Source: Corylus avellana (lineage: Eukaryota; Streptophyta; Magnoliopsida; Fagales; Betulaceae). From it: a stretch of 64,000 bases of DNA. Positions 48,937-61,532 of this stretch are shown here, piece by piece. The number at the start of each line of letters is the position of its first letter. Positions within the stretch are counted from its first letter, which is position 1. The notes beneath the pieces were generated by a model. It did not search any database and was not told where the DNA came from. It worked only from the letters and a program-made list of their open reading frames with translations. Location of the stretch: positions 48,828,088 through 48,892,087 of the forward strand of contig NC_081542.1 of NCBI RefSeq assembly GCF_901000735.1, in the 5' to 3' direction. The position numbers and the translations under genes are program-made.

Positions 48937-51900
48937 TTACCGGTTGGAAAAACGAGGAATGGAAGTCTGGCGAAGAGACCTCTTCATAATTTTCTTGAAA
49001 AGGGAATGCATATTATTGGAGAGTGCAACATACAAGGGGAACTGCATAAGCGCAAAGATGGAGACGGGAAGCAACACAGCAATGTTAATGAGAGTGACAG
49101 TCAAAGCTTTCTTCTCAAAATGACTAATGAGAAAAATGGTGGCCGTGAAAGAAAGCATAGTGGTTGTGATGGAGAGGAAGAGTAAGGTGAAGCCAATCAT
49201 GAGCTTTCGAGGGAGAGATTGGAGGAAATTTTCTTGCTTAAATGGAGATGTGAGGATGGAGAGGAACATGACGACGTAAGTCAAGGAGCTAGCAAGGGAG
49301 ACTACGTCCATGATGATGAAGAATAAGAAGAAGGGAGAATTAAGGAATATTGGATGACCCGTCTGATCGTTACCTCCTGGGACGGTCAAAGCAGCCGTGA
49401 AAACAACCGTGGAGACAAGGATTGCGATTGCAGAGCACGATTGAGAGGTCTCCTTTATCCACCTTTCCGCCTTCTCGAGAAGGCCGGCATGTTGCTCTTT
49501 GAAGAGCTCGTCTGCAGTCTTACCGGCATTGTTGCGGTGCATGACATAATGAGAGGGAACTATCTTTCGCACACGCTGCGTGGGGACATTGTATAAGATT
49601 AATTATGAGTTTTCTCAACATTGTGCAAACCAATTGGAAATGTTATATGGTTAGAAGAATCTTTGTTTAAGAACAAAGTAATGCTGCATACTACATCCCA
49701 TCACATTTGTAGTTAGGCTACAAATGGATTGAGGGCATAGCATATAGCATTTCTCTTACAAGAAAGATAATATTGTGGTGTTTAAAGACCGATTAATTAA
49801 GAGAAAGTAAAAATGTAAGAGGGAGCTTAATTACCTCGAACCATTGCAACTCCTCCTGCAATTGGAGTGCAGGACCAGCGCGAGTCCCTCCATTATAGTT
49901 CTTCATGTCTGCAGCGTGATGCAATATGGTGTAGCCTCGCTTATCAATCAGTGAAAACAACCGATGTTCCATTACCCCTTTCGTCATCTTTAGACGCCGA
50001 AATATTTCTCTTTGACGGTGGCGAATGGCCGCAACCACTATAGTTACCTCGTCCTTACTAATGTGCTCAATTGCCTGAGGATGCGCATCAAGTATCTCGT
50101 CAAATATTTCTACTATTCCTTCGCTCGCCGCAATAAGCAATGGGGTGTCCGGTGTTTGATCTCCTCCTCCTCCTTCATCGGCGCCTCCTTCTATGGAGTT
50201 GGATTTGTCGTCCAAAGAGTCTGATCCTTTTCCCAAGGAAATGGGCCTGTCTTCTAGTTTTAAACTGCTTGTCCATGTGGTATCCATCTTCGCTAGCAAC
50301 TTGGTAAGTTCAATAGCTGAATTATGCTTACTCTTCACCTTCCATATTTCATCGATAGCCGGCCATTCTGTCTTATGATATACCATTCATCAATGTATAT
50401 ATATATATATACACATGTTTATGAGAGATAAGGTATAGTAGTTAATTTCTCAACCACAATGGCTACTTCAGCCACAATGATTTGTATTTTCTTTTACATT
50501 TAGAGTTATGAAAATCAATGAATCTAAACACTTTCACAAACATTTATATATACTTATATGCAGAAATGTGTTTGGTGTTATTCTTTTGTACATTTTTTTT
50601 TAATCAATTTCTTTGGCAAATCTATCATTAAATTAAGTTTAATCTTACATGAAGATGAACAAGATATATGCTAGATAATAATGAAAGTAAACATTTCTTT
50701 AATATGAATGACAGAATGGCTAGTTATCAATCAAATTTATAAGGATTAGTTGATTACTGTCCTATATATATATTTTTAATTTAATTTGTACCGTACGTGC
50801 CTTTTTTTCTTCCTAAAAATTAAATTTTAATAGTAGAGTCAACAATATTGACTTAGTTATATATGATCAACCAAATCATCCCTTTCATAGGTTAAATCCA
50901 AGGCCTCTCTTATACGAGAAAGAAAAGTATCATGGGTCACCAGATCTAAACTATAATATTTTTTTTTGTAAGTCTACACTAAACTATAATTTTGAGATCC
51001 ACTTTTGTATGAAATAAAAAAGTGCATGTTAACCTTAGAGTGAGGGTAATCGCCCCACAGGGATCGAGTCCACCGACTCACTTGACTTTGGAACGAATTT
51101 GATCCAGTTCTCCTATTTGTCACCCTCAGATAGCATTAATATCTACAAGTTATTGGTGTTGTAGTGGAGCTAGAAAAGCTTAAAAAATAGATGAACAGTG
51201 CGTGAAAGATACGTGCGCCCCATTCACAATATTATACACACATATGAAAATGATGTCGTACCTTTAGCTAGGCCCCTCCACACATGCATAGCATAGTATT
51301 TTCTTGAAATTGCTGCAAAAATTATGTAAAATTACATGATTACAAAAATATTTCTGCCAGTATACAAATGAGGAAGAGTAATATATACCATACAAATATT
51401 TCATAAATATCTTATAAAATGGATGTGATAAGATCTAATTATTGTTAAATTAAGATCTAATTATCCTTAAATTAATCATATTAAAGTAAAATTAAAGATA
51501 TTAATGTTCTTTTAGCTTTTGTAAGATGTTTGTATGTATTTATAACATTACCTGGTGGATGTTTGTTTGATTGGCGGAGGTTACTGGTATCCTGGCTGCC
51601 TCTCTCCAAATATTCCATTTGACTTGATGTTTTTTGAACTTCATTACTATTTTCAACATCATCATCGTCATCATCCAGATGGGCAGGAAGGCCTGCACTA
51701 AGAATGTTTTTAAATTACTAATTATATTTTTATAGGGTGTTTAAAGCATAACAAGAACGCTTTGTTTAAAGTAAATGAAGCCAAACACAAATGGATGTAA
51801 TGCTGTTGTGAAAGGCGCGCGCGCGCGCACATAACATAACATGATAAGGGTTGTAGAGACATACAATGATAGAGGAGTCTCTTCACTTTTCCCATGTTGC

Positions 51901-52648
51901 ATGAACTCCTGAAAGCAGAAGGCATTTTCGCTAGCAGGTGAAGACATGTCATGCCATTGATTTCCTTTTTTGTTCCAAGTGTCTTGTCCTTCCCTAGTAA
52001 CCAAATGGCGGTTTCTGCCAAAAAAAAAAAAAAATCATAAAAGATCATAATTAAAACATTCCATTCATTTTGAAGTTATATGTTTGCATGAGAGAGAGCA
52101 AGAGAGAGGGAGAGACCAAAGTGTTGGCCTAACACAGCAGCATGGAGAATGGACATGCTGTCATGTCTATGGAAGTGGGGACTTATATGATCCCCAACTA
52201 ATTTAGCCAAAAATTTGGCCATTTTTGTCTGACCAAGGGCAGCTGCCCTGAACAGCGGGGTTTCACCAAGTTGATTACGATCCTCGAGTATCATTTTCAG
52301 CTCGGGCAGATTGTTTTGAGAGAGTTCGGTGATCAAGAGTTTCGCTGAGGCAACATTGTTGGTGGAGGCGACCTCGTGAAAAACATTGTTATGGTGATCG
52401 CTCTTCTTAGATATGGCAAGAGGTATCTCGGAGGGTGGTAGGAGACCAAGCAAATGCTGAAGCAGTTCCGTTCCTTCACTAGTATATCCTGCAATATGAA
52501 GCGCAGTGAGCCCGTCGATCGTCAGAGGCCGAACGACATGCTTTGGGTGTTTGTCGTAGAAGCTCTTCATGGCCTCCCAGTCTCCATTCAAAGCTGCCTG
52601 ATAAGGCTTCTTCAGACCTGAAAAGGGACTCAAATATTCACTGGCCAT
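48937..52648 (-). CDS. Ankyrin-repeat membrane protein with PGG domain (ITN1/ACD6-like), copy A
   Basis: Six exons (52648-52117, 52014-51865, 51692-51552, 51312-51262, 50367-49835, 49575-48937) join in frame to 681 residues. N-terminal ankyrin repeats (about 10-180: DGLTALHIAGY, NVFHEVAS, GETPLFRAAALGQ, SILHAAVLG), one more in exon 2 (NGMTCLHLLAKM), an acidic/Ser linker, further ankyrin-like segments (DTPLLIAASEG, GYTILHHAAD, about 360-460), then a C-terminal PGG domain with VPGGND and four predicted membrane helices (about 510-660). Family knowledge: such plasma-membrane proteins act in salt, ROS and salicylate-linked immune signalling (ITN1, ACD6). The ATG at 52648 is preferred; longer frames start at non-ATG codons. 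CT-rich DNA just upstream (52660-52805) may be a leader. Confidence 0.9.
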
Positions 52649-52659
52649 CTCTCTCTTTC

Positions 52660-52805
52660 TCTCTGACAATACCGTATTTTATTATAGACTGTTATCGGTC
52701 AAGAGGATGGAAAATTCTCTCTCTCTCACTCTCTCACTCTCAAGATGTGTTATCGGTCAAAAGGGTGGAAAGTTTTCTCTCCCTCTCTCTCTCTCTCTCT
52801 CTCTG
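52660..52805. repeat. CT/TC microsatellite-rich leader upstream of ankyrin copy A
   Basis: Several CTCTCT runs interrupted by TGTTATCGGTCAA(A/G)A(G)GG repeats (three similar blocks). Copy B carries the same blocks at about 59530-59700. Pyrimidine on the plus strand means GA-rich 5' UTR-like sequence on the gene strand. Confidence 0.6.
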
Positions 52806-53217
52806 TGGGAGTGTTGTCGCCTATCGTTCAAGATGGTAGAAAGCTATCCTTTTCTTTAATTAATAGACTCAGCTATGATGAATGCTACAATGCATTCTAC
52901 CCACCATCTCTTCACCTTGTCATCTTGAATTTTTAGAAAAAAAAAAAAAAAAATGCAAAGAGAGAAGAGATGGTGGGTAGAACGAAAAAAAGCATATCTC
53001 CTCAGGCTATTACACGCATAATACAAAGACTAACGGGTAGAGAAACTGCAACCCTTATTACAAGTTTCCTGATAAATTGGCGTGGGGTTAAGTTGATAAT
53101 CGGTCAAATCTAATTATAAATTATCATGTCAATTTGTAATAAAAACGCTAATACTTTTGTATTTTTCTTTTAAAATTATTATTAAAGAATACAAAAGGGT
53201 TACAAGAAAACACAATA

Positions 53218-53583
53218 TGTTACGAGCATATTAGTATTTTAGTCCTATTTCAATAAGGAGATTTACTCCACTATAGGTTAATAGTAGTATTTTAGTCCTA
53301 TTCTAATAAGGAGATTTTCTGCCTAGCCGTGTAAATCAAGTAAGGAGGTTCTCTTTTATTCTCATAGTCTAGGTTGTATTACTTTTACAAATCCTAGGGA
53401 GATTTGACCTAAATTGTAATCCTATTTAAACCTACGTTTGGGGTGCAATATTGCAGGCAGAGTTTTTGGAGGCCTAGGAACCTCATATTTCCTACCACTC
53501 ATTATTTTGATTAGCAAAATTGGATCCTATTTCATTTCCGGTTGACAAGGGAATTACTCGTTCAGTCAGGAATTCTTGTAACA
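53218..53583. mobile_element. Solo LTR (366 bp) with 5-bp target duplication
   Basis: Starts TGTTACGAG and ends TTGTAACA, giving TG...CA with short inverted ends TGTTAC/GTAACA. The flanks are CAATA at 53213-53217 and 53584-53588. An internal TATTTAAACC could be the LTR TATA region. The homologous position in copy B (about 59971-59980) shows an empty site, so insertion followed duplication or the LTR was lost cleanly there (unlikely). No internal retrotransposon remains, so it is a recombination relic. Confidence 0.88.
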
Positions 53584-54217
53584 CAATATAAGCTGCACCC
53601 CAAGCATTTTTCAAGACTAAATTAGATGCTATTTTGCTCGGAAATTGTATGAAGAGAGACTTTTTGGAATCTTATTTTTGGGTCTTCGCATGTGCCGTGT
53701 ACGTCTAAAATGATGTTGATGTGCATGGCCCAGCTTAATTTATTTCTTTCACACACACAACCATTTCTTCCGTTTGCTTTTTTTGTGCAACGACTGGATC
53801 TGTACGAACGCCTCAATTTCTCATAAAGATCTTTAGGACTTTGTGTTGCTAGTCTTTTGGACTAATTCCTTTCTGTTCACATGAAGATTACTTTTTGGGA
53901 GTTCGTTTAATATCCAACAATTGCAAGGCTTGAAGCCTCGCGCGTTTGGAAAGCTGAATCTTCAAAAGGGAGCATTGAATATATCAGCAAATATTCTAGG
54001 AATATATAGAAACACAGCGCGTGTGGATTGAAGTGTTCAACAGCCATTCTAGAAGCGATAAAGGCAATAAGGCATGTTGCATCCCAACTCCCGATAACTA
54101 GTTTAATTCGCTATAATTATGTTTCATGGAACAGAGGTTATTAATTTGAATTTTCTTATTTATCTGACGAGAACATATAAAAGAAAAAAAAGTATTAATC
54201 AACAACCACTCTAAAAA

Positions 54218-54464
54218 GGATCAAGTTCTACTGAAATTCTTAAGGAATTTTAGTTTTTAGAATTTTAAATTCAGATCATTTATTTTTTATCCAAGAGTCA
54301 TTATTCTGCCACGTGTTCCACTACTAATAAAATAATAAATATTTATTATTTTATTAGTAGTGAAACACGTGACAGAACAATAATCATTGAATAAAAAATA
54401 TATAATTTATATATGAAATTTTAAAAACTAAAATTCTTCTAAGAATTTTACTGGATCCAAATCC
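54218..54464. mobile_element. Foldback MITE family B, copy 2 (247 bp)
   Basis: Left end GGATCAAGTTCTACTGAAAT; the complement of the right end is GGATTTGGATCCAGTAAAAT. Same central palindrome as the copy at 28235. Flanks ctctaaaaa / ctctagaag (54209-54217, 54465-54473) match at 7 of 9. It lies in a ~430-bp stretch of copy A that has no counterpart in copy B. Confidence 0.7.
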
Positions 54465-54734
54465 CTCTAGAAGACTAGAAGCGTCAATGATAAAGGCATG
54501 ATGATTGGTGAACGTGGGTCTATCAGCGTACGTGGGCTCATCTTGACGTTGTACAAGAAACGTCATCCATTCGTAGTTTCGGGAATCAAAGGACCCGAGT
54601 AGTTAATCTTTGATGGGCCAACAGTTTCGCATAGATTGTATTTCACGTCACTTTGGTCCTTGGAAGATTGTGGTTGAATTGTGTTCTTTTTTACTTCTTG
54701 GGCTTTTCCAAATTTAAGGTTGTATTTTATTATG

Positions 54735-54880
54735 TGTAATATTATTTATTAGATTGCTATACGGTTGTTATATAATTAAGATAACGTGATAATAAAATTA
54801 TTTTTTAATTTTTTTAAGCTTGATTTTCACTACTACATAATTAAATTATATAACAATTTAGTAAAAAGCATTACTCATTT
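54735..54880. mobile_element. AT-rich MITE present in both duplicated copies
   Basis: GTAATATTATTTATTAGATT on the left pairs with AATTTAGTAAAAAGCATTAC on the right, with TTATATAATTAAG and AATTAAATTATATAA as inner arms. The copy B homologue is at about 62758-62908, so insertion pre-dates the duplication. Confidence 0.55.
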
Positions 54881-55368
54881 TTAATTTGTCAATTTATCAC
54901 TTGACTGACTTATTTGGTACCTTGAAGGTGAAGTCTTGGAAGTGGTTGAGAATGATTGGGCTTTGAAATATGCAGGAGCGTTTGAGACTTTGGTACTAGA
55001 GAGCTGAGGTCCACACGTGCACTTGTCTAGATATGAATTATGTTACTAATCGGCACCATGGTTAAGTAGTTTTAAGAAAATATTTAATAATGAGGTTGGA
55101 CATATATTAGGGCATGGGTTCCACTCTTTACAATTGAGAATCGCTCACACAAATTAGATTAATATTAACCACCTTAAAAATCATTGATATCCTAATAAAA
55201 TTGGGTCAAACTATGATTCAATTAATTTTGTGAATGGTGATAGAAGTGTGAGTAAGGGAAAGGAAGATTTCTATTTGATCGGCAGCGATTCAAATTTTCA
55301 GATTGACCGGTATTTGAACACTCCTATTTGCACTAATTATTTGATCATGCGTGGGATGGGACCCATTT

Positions 55369-55372
<4 letters not shown>

Positions 55373-55417
<45 letters not shown>
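55373..55417. repeat. (AT)n microsatellite
   Basis: About 21 uninterrupted AT dinucleotides. The homologous place in copy B (about 63427-63434) has only a few AT units, so the tract expanded after duplication. Confidence 0.9.
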
Positions 55418-55419
<2 letters not shown>

Positions 55420-55599
55420 ATATGCTAAGTTGGGCTTGGCCCGAGGGACTGTGCAGGACTGAATGCCTAGGCCTGCCAAACGTAATAATGCCAGCCCAAC
55501 AAGCACAATCTACTTAGTTTGCCAGGGAACACGGGAGAGCTGTGAAGCACTTAATTAGAGTGTCTATTTTTATATGCTCACCTTTGCAAGTTGTCTTGC

Positions 55600-55713
55600 C
55601 CATTGGGTAGCTCAATTGGCTGTAGATTATATCTTATAAAGCGGATGTCACTAGTTCGAATCTCTCATCCCTCTTTTCTTGTGTGGACATGTCAAAAAAA
55701 AAAAAAAAAAAAA
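55600..55713 (+). mobile_element. tRNA-derived SINE
   Basis: A-box-like TGGGTAGCTCAATTGG, then B-box-like AGTTCGAATCTC about 45 bp later, then a run of about 20 A (about 55694-55713). The order and spacing are those of a Pol III-driven SINE. No convincing target duplication found. It lies at the junction where homology to copy B ends. Confidence 0.7.
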
Positions 55714-56056
55714 CAGTTTAATGCGTGCACATGCGTTGAAACCCCACAGCTCTACCTAAGTAAAATTTAATCTCTAGGAGACTTGTGAATATTTAGTCTT
55801 AATTGGTTGAAGGTAAGCATGAAAGCCAGAGATGCAACCAATATTATAAATATAATGGATTCCCCAATAGTTTTACTAAGAGTAAATACGTTGATGTGAA
55901 GTAGTTCATAATGGGAACTAAAAGTACACAATTATTTAATCCAAAATAGAAAAAAAAAAAAATGTTAAACCCATGTCCAAATTTCCAATATCACGAAAAA
56001 GTTATTGCTTGCAGGCTGACCTGTGGGTAACACAAAACTCTCTCACTAATCGTATC

Positions 56057-59000
56057 TTAACGTACATGTCTTGCGGTTACCAGCCTTGAAAAAAGAGGAA
56101 TGGAAGTCTTGCGAAGAGCCTTCTTCATAATTTTCTTGAAAAGGGAATGCATATTACTGGAGAGTGCAACATACAAGGGGAACTGCATAAGCACAAAGAT
56201 GGAGACGGGAAGCAATACAGCAATATTAATGAGAGTGACAGTCAAAGCTTTCTTTTCGAAATGATTGATGAGAAAAATGGTGGCCGTGAAAGAGAGCATG
56301 GTGGTTGTCATGGAGAGGAAGAGTAAGGTGAAACCAATCATGAGCTTCCGAGGGAGAGATTTGAGGAAATTTTCTTGCTTAAATGGAGACGTGAGGATGG
56401 AGAGGAACATGACGACGTAAGTCAAGGAGCTCGCAAGGGAGACAACGTCCATGATGGTGAAGAACAAGAAGAAGGGAGAATTAAGGAAAACTGGATGACC
56501 CTGCTGATCGTTACCTCCTGGGACGGTCAAAGCAGCTGTGAAAACAACAGTGGCAACAAGGATTGCGATCGCAGAGCACGAATGAGAGGTCTCCTTTATC
56601 CACCTTTCCGCCTTCTCGAGAAGCCCGGCATGTTGCTCTTTGAAAAGCTCTTCTGCAGTCTTACCGGCATTGTTGCGGTGCATGACATAATGAGAGGGAA
56701 CTATCTTTCGCACACGCTGCATGGGGACATTGTATAAGATTAATTATGAGTTTCCTTAGTTTTCTCAAGAAAGATAATATTGTAGTGTTTAAAGAATGAT
56801 TAAGAGAAAGTAGACATGAGGGGGCTTAATTACCTCGAACCATTGCAACTCCTCCTGCAATTGGAGTGCAGGACCAGCGCGAGTCCCTCCATTATAGTTC
56901 TTCATGTCTGCAGCGTGATGCAATATGGTGTAGCCTTGCTTATCAATCAGTGAAAACAACCGATGTTCCATTACCCCTTTCATCATCTTTAGACACCGAA
57001 AGATTTCTCTTTGACGGTGGCAAATTGCCACAACCACTATAGTTACCTCATCCTTGCTAATGTGCTCAATTGCCTGAGGATGCACATCGTGTATCTCGTC
57101 AAATATTTCAACTATTCCTTCACTTGCTGCAATAAGCAATGGGGTGTCAGGTGTTTGATCTCCTCCTTCTCCTTTACCGGCGCCTCCTTTGTCATCGTCG
57201 TCCAAAGAGTTTGATCCTTTCCTCAAGGAAATGGGTCTGTCTTCTACTTTTAAACTGTTTGCCCATGTAGTATCCATCTTCGCTAGCAACTTGGTGAGTT
57301 CAAGAGCTGATTCATGCTTTCTCTTCGCCTTCCATATTTCATCGATTGCCGGCCATTCTGTCAATGTCATATATGATACATCATTCATCAATATATATAT
57401 ATGTTTGTGAGAGAAATGGTAGTTAATTTCTCAACCAAAACGGCTACTTCAGCCACAATGATTTGTATTTTCTTCTACATATAGAGTTATGATCAAATCA
57501 ATGAATCTAAACACTCTCACAAACATTTATATATATTTGTATGCAGAAATGTGTTTGGTGTCTTTATCTTGTACATTTTTTTTTTAAAAAAATCAATTTC
57601 TTTGGCAAATTTACCATTAAATTTGTGCATGTTTTACATGGAGATGAACAAGAGATATGCTAGATAATGGCAACATTTTTTTAATTTGTAAAGATATTAG
57701 CTGATCACTTGTTCTATATTTTTTTAATTCGTATCGTAGGTACTTTTTTTTTTTTTTTTTTTCTTAAAAATTAAATTGTAATAGTAGAGTGAACATTAAT
57801 ATTGACTTAGATATATATGATCAACCAAATCATTCCCTTTCATAGGTTAAATCCAAGGCCTCTCTTATACGAGAAAGAAAAGTATCATGGGTCACCTATA
57901 AACTATAATTTTGAGATCCACTTTTGTATGAAAAAAAAGTGCATGTTAACCTAGGAGTGGGGGTATAATCGCCCCCCCAGGGAGTCCACCGACTCACTTG
58001 ACTTTGAAACGAATTTGAGTTTTCTTATTTGTCACCCTCAGATAGTATTACCTACAAGTTATTGGTGTTGTAGTGGAGCTAGCTAGCTAGAAAAGTTAAA
58101 AAATAGATGAACAGTGTGTGGAAGACACATGCGCCCCATTTACTAAATATATATACATATAAGAAAATGAGGTCGTACCTTTTGCCAGGCCCTTCCATAT
58201 AGCATAGTATATTCTTGAAATCGCTGCAAAGATTATGTAAACTTACATGATTACAAAAATATTTCTGCCGGAAGAGTAATATGATACAAATATTTTACAA
58301 ATATGTTATAATTTACGTGATAAATTTAATTACTCTTAAATCAACCATGCATCTTAAAGTAAAATTAAAGATACTGTTCTTTTAACTTTGTGAGATGTTT
58401 GTGTTATTGTGTACGTATATTTATAACACTACCTGGTGGATGTTTGTTTGATTGGCGGAGGCTACTGGTATCCTGGCTGCCTCTCTCCAAATCTTCCAGT
58501 TGACTTGATGTTTTTTGAACTTCATTACTATCTTCAGCATCATCATCGTCATCATCCAGATGGGCAGGAAGGCCTGCACCAAGAATGTGTTTAAATTACT
58601 AATTATATTTTTATAGGGTGTTTATATCCTTAACAGTTTAAAGCATAACAGCAATAACGCTTTGTTTAAAGTAAATGAAGCCAAAGACAAATGCATGTAA
58701 TTAATGCTGTTGTGAAAGGCTTGCACATAAGATAAGATAAGAGTGTTAGAGACATACAATGATAGAGGAGTCTCTTTACTTTTCCCATGTTGCATGAACT
58801 CCTGAAAGCAGAAGGCATTTTCGCTAGCAGGTGAAGACATGTCATGCCATTGATTTCCTTTCTTGTTCCAAGTGTCTTGTCCTTTCCTAGTAACCAAATG
58901 GCGGTTTCTGCAAAAAATCATAAAGACCATAATTAAAACATGCAATTAATTTTGAAGTTATATGTTTGCATGAGAGAGAGCAAAAGAGAGAGACCAAAGT

Positions 59001-59523
59001 GTTGGCCTAACACAGCAGCATGGAGAATGGACATGCTGTCATGTCTATGGAAGTGGGGACCTATATCCCCAACTATTATTTTATCCAAATATTTGACCAT
59101 TTTTGTCTGACCAAGGGCTGCTGCCCTAAACAGCGGGGTTTCACCAAGTTGATTACGATCCTCGAGTATCATTTTCAGCTCGGGCAGATTGTTTTGAGAG
59201 AGTTCGGTGATCAAGAGTTTCGCTGAGGCAACATTGTTGGTGGAGGCGACCTCGTGAAAAACATTGTTATGGTGATCGCTCTTCTTAGATATGGCAAGAG
59301 ATATCTCGAAGGGTGGTAGGAGACCAAGCAAATGCTCAAGCAGTTCCGTTCCTTCACTATTATATCCTGCAATATGAAACGCAGTGAGCCCGTCAATCGT
59401 CAGAGGCCGAACGACATGCTCAGGGTGTTTGTCGTAGAAGCTCTTCATGGCCTCCCAGTCTCCATTCAGAGCTGCGTGATAAGGCTTCTTCAAACCTGAA
59501 AAGGGACTCAAATCACTGGCCAT
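56057..59523 (-). CDS. Ankyrin-repeat membrane protein with PGG domain (ITN1/ACD6-like), copy B
   Basis: Six exons (59523-58995, 58907-58758, 58573-58433, 58223-58179, 57357-56834, 56716-56057) join in frame to 682 residues with the same domain order as copy A: N-terminal ankyrin repeats, acidic linker, later ankyrin-like segments, PGG motif and four membrane helices. Differences are in-frame in exons 1, 4 (6 nt shorter) and 5 (9 nt shorter); a 1-nt gap near the stop replaces the end of copy A and adds a short new tail ending at TAA 56059-56057. Both copies keep every splice site, so both look functional. The high exon identity suggests recent duplication or gene conversion. Start ATG 59523-59521 by homology to copy A. 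Confidence 0.9.
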
Positions 59524-61532
59524 CTCTCTCTTTCTCTTTGACAATACCGTGTTTTATGGACTGTTATCGGTCAAGAGGATGGAAAATTCTCTCTCTCTCT
59601 TTCTCACTCTCAAGATGTGTTATCGGTCAAAAGGGTGAAAAGTTTTCTCTCCCTCTCCCTCTTTCTCTCTCTCTGGGAGTGTTGTCGCCTATCGGTCAAG
59701 ATGGTGGAAAGTTATCCTTTTCTTTAATTAATAAACTCAGCTATTACACGCTATTACACGCACAATATTAACGAGTAGAGACACTGCAACCCTTATTACA
59801 AGTTTCCTTATAAATTGGTGTGGAATTAAATTGATAATCGGTCAAATTCAATTATAAATTATAACGTAAATTTATAATAAAAACTGTAAAAAAATTTTAT
59901 TTTATTTTTATTTTTATTTTTTATTTTAAAAATTACTATTAAATAATAAAAAAGGGTTACAAGAAAACACAATACATATAAGCTGCACCCCATGCATTTT
60001 TTAAGACTAAATTAGATGCTATATTTTGCTCGGAAAATGTATGATTTAAACCTTAAAACATGAAGCCAGACTTTTTGGAATCTTATTTTTGGGTCTTCGC
60101 GTACGTGTAAAATGATGTTGATGTGAATGGACCGACTTAATTTCTTTCTTTCACACAAACAACCATTTCTTCCGTGTTTGCTTTTTTGTGCAACGACTAG
60201 ATCTATACGTACGCCTCAATTTCTCATAAAGATCTTGTGGGACTTTGTGTTGCTAGTCTTTTGGACTAATTCCTTGCTATTCACATTAAGATTACCTTTT
60301 GGGAGTTCGTTTACTATCCAACAATTGCTCAACAACCGCATAATAAGTGAAAGATAATGGTTACCTCTAAAAAATGAAATATATTGGGGTCCACAAGAAA
60401 AGTTAATTTGAACCTAGTCAGATCTCATATCATCTGAACATTTAAAATATCGTGGTAGGAGAGCATGATCGATCAAATAGTACATGAGTAATGCCATTTA
60501 CACACCTACTTTTATTTTATTTTACGGAAGTAATATTTTTATTAAAAAAAAAATTCTAGAACTAATTAGTAATACTATATCAATAAAATCAAATAAAAAT
60601 ATGATATATAACATTATTTCATAGTACATTTACGTAGAAATAATATTATATCATACCAATAACTTATAAGTATCTTACAATGCTGATGATAGTATATGCA
60701 ACTTGTCCTTAATTTTTTTTTTTTTTAACAATGACTGATTTAAGAGTAAATTAACACTGTGATCATGTCAGTATAATGAGATACTATATATAATATATAG
60801 CATTACTCTTTACATATATGAAGAGCTTGAATAGAGGTTACAGATTGCCGAATGTTTGGATTATGCCCTGCAATAGGATTTTCTCTACTTCAAGTAAGAT
60901 ATCAGGAAGGATTCATTTTAATTATCTTTAAGATTTTATTTCACAAATCTAACCATATACATAATGCTAAACAGTGAATATACTCGTTAGACGAGACAAA
61001 AGTAAAATATTGAGAATGAAATGACTTGACAAATAAAACAAAATGAATGGGACTTTAGGTTTTGAGAAATTTTAGACGTATTGAGACGAAGAGTTGAAAG
61101 AGGAGTGTTTGAAGAATTGCGAGGCTTGAAGCCTCGCGTGTTTGGAAAGCCGAATCCTTCAAATTGGGAGCATTGAATATATAAGCAAATATTCGAGGAA
61201 AATATAGAAACAAAGCGTGGATTGAAGTGTTCAACAACCATTCTAGAAGCGAGAAGTATAAAGCCATAAAGGCAAGGTGATTGGTGAACGTGGGTCTATC
61301 AACTTGGGCTCATCTTACAAGAAACATCATCCATTTCTAGTTTCGGAAATCAAAGGAACGAAGGGAGTAGTTACTCTTTGATGGGCCAACAGTTACGCAT
61401 AGATTGTATTTCACGTCACTTTAGTCCTTAGAACATTCATTGTGGTTGAATTTGTGTTCTTTTTTACTTGTCAGGAGATCGAGTGGGCTTTTCCAACAAT
61501 CATAGGGAATTTAAGGTTGTATTTTATTATAA

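Larger units (their letters stand above)
48798..55598. repeat. Segmental tandem duplication, copy A
   Basis: Homologous along its length with 55901-63608. Shared ends: CATAATGGGAACTAAAAGTA on the left, and ACTTAATTAGAGTGT / ACTAAATTAGTGTGT plus CTCA(C/T)CTTTGCA on the right. The two copies differ by several large insertions (see the solo LTR, MITE B copy 2 and the Pack-type element). Confidence 0.85.
52649..56056. other. Interval between the two ankyrin genes
   Basis: Upstream DNA of copy A, solo LTR (53218-53583), MITE family B copy 2 (54218-54464), an older MITE shared with copy B (about 54735-54880), an (AT)n tract (55373-55417), a tRNA-derived SINE (55600-55713), and the 3' flank of copy B from 55901. 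No gene beyond these. Confidence 0.6.

Noticed and set aside
51722..52048. ORFs of 87-108 codons in the ankyrin gene
   Set aside because: Exon 2 read through into introns, one of them in a wrong frame.
55600..55713. Functional tRNA gene
   Set aside because: The A and B boxes are present, but no cloverleaf with intact acceptor stem could be drawn and an A tail follows. SINE fits better.
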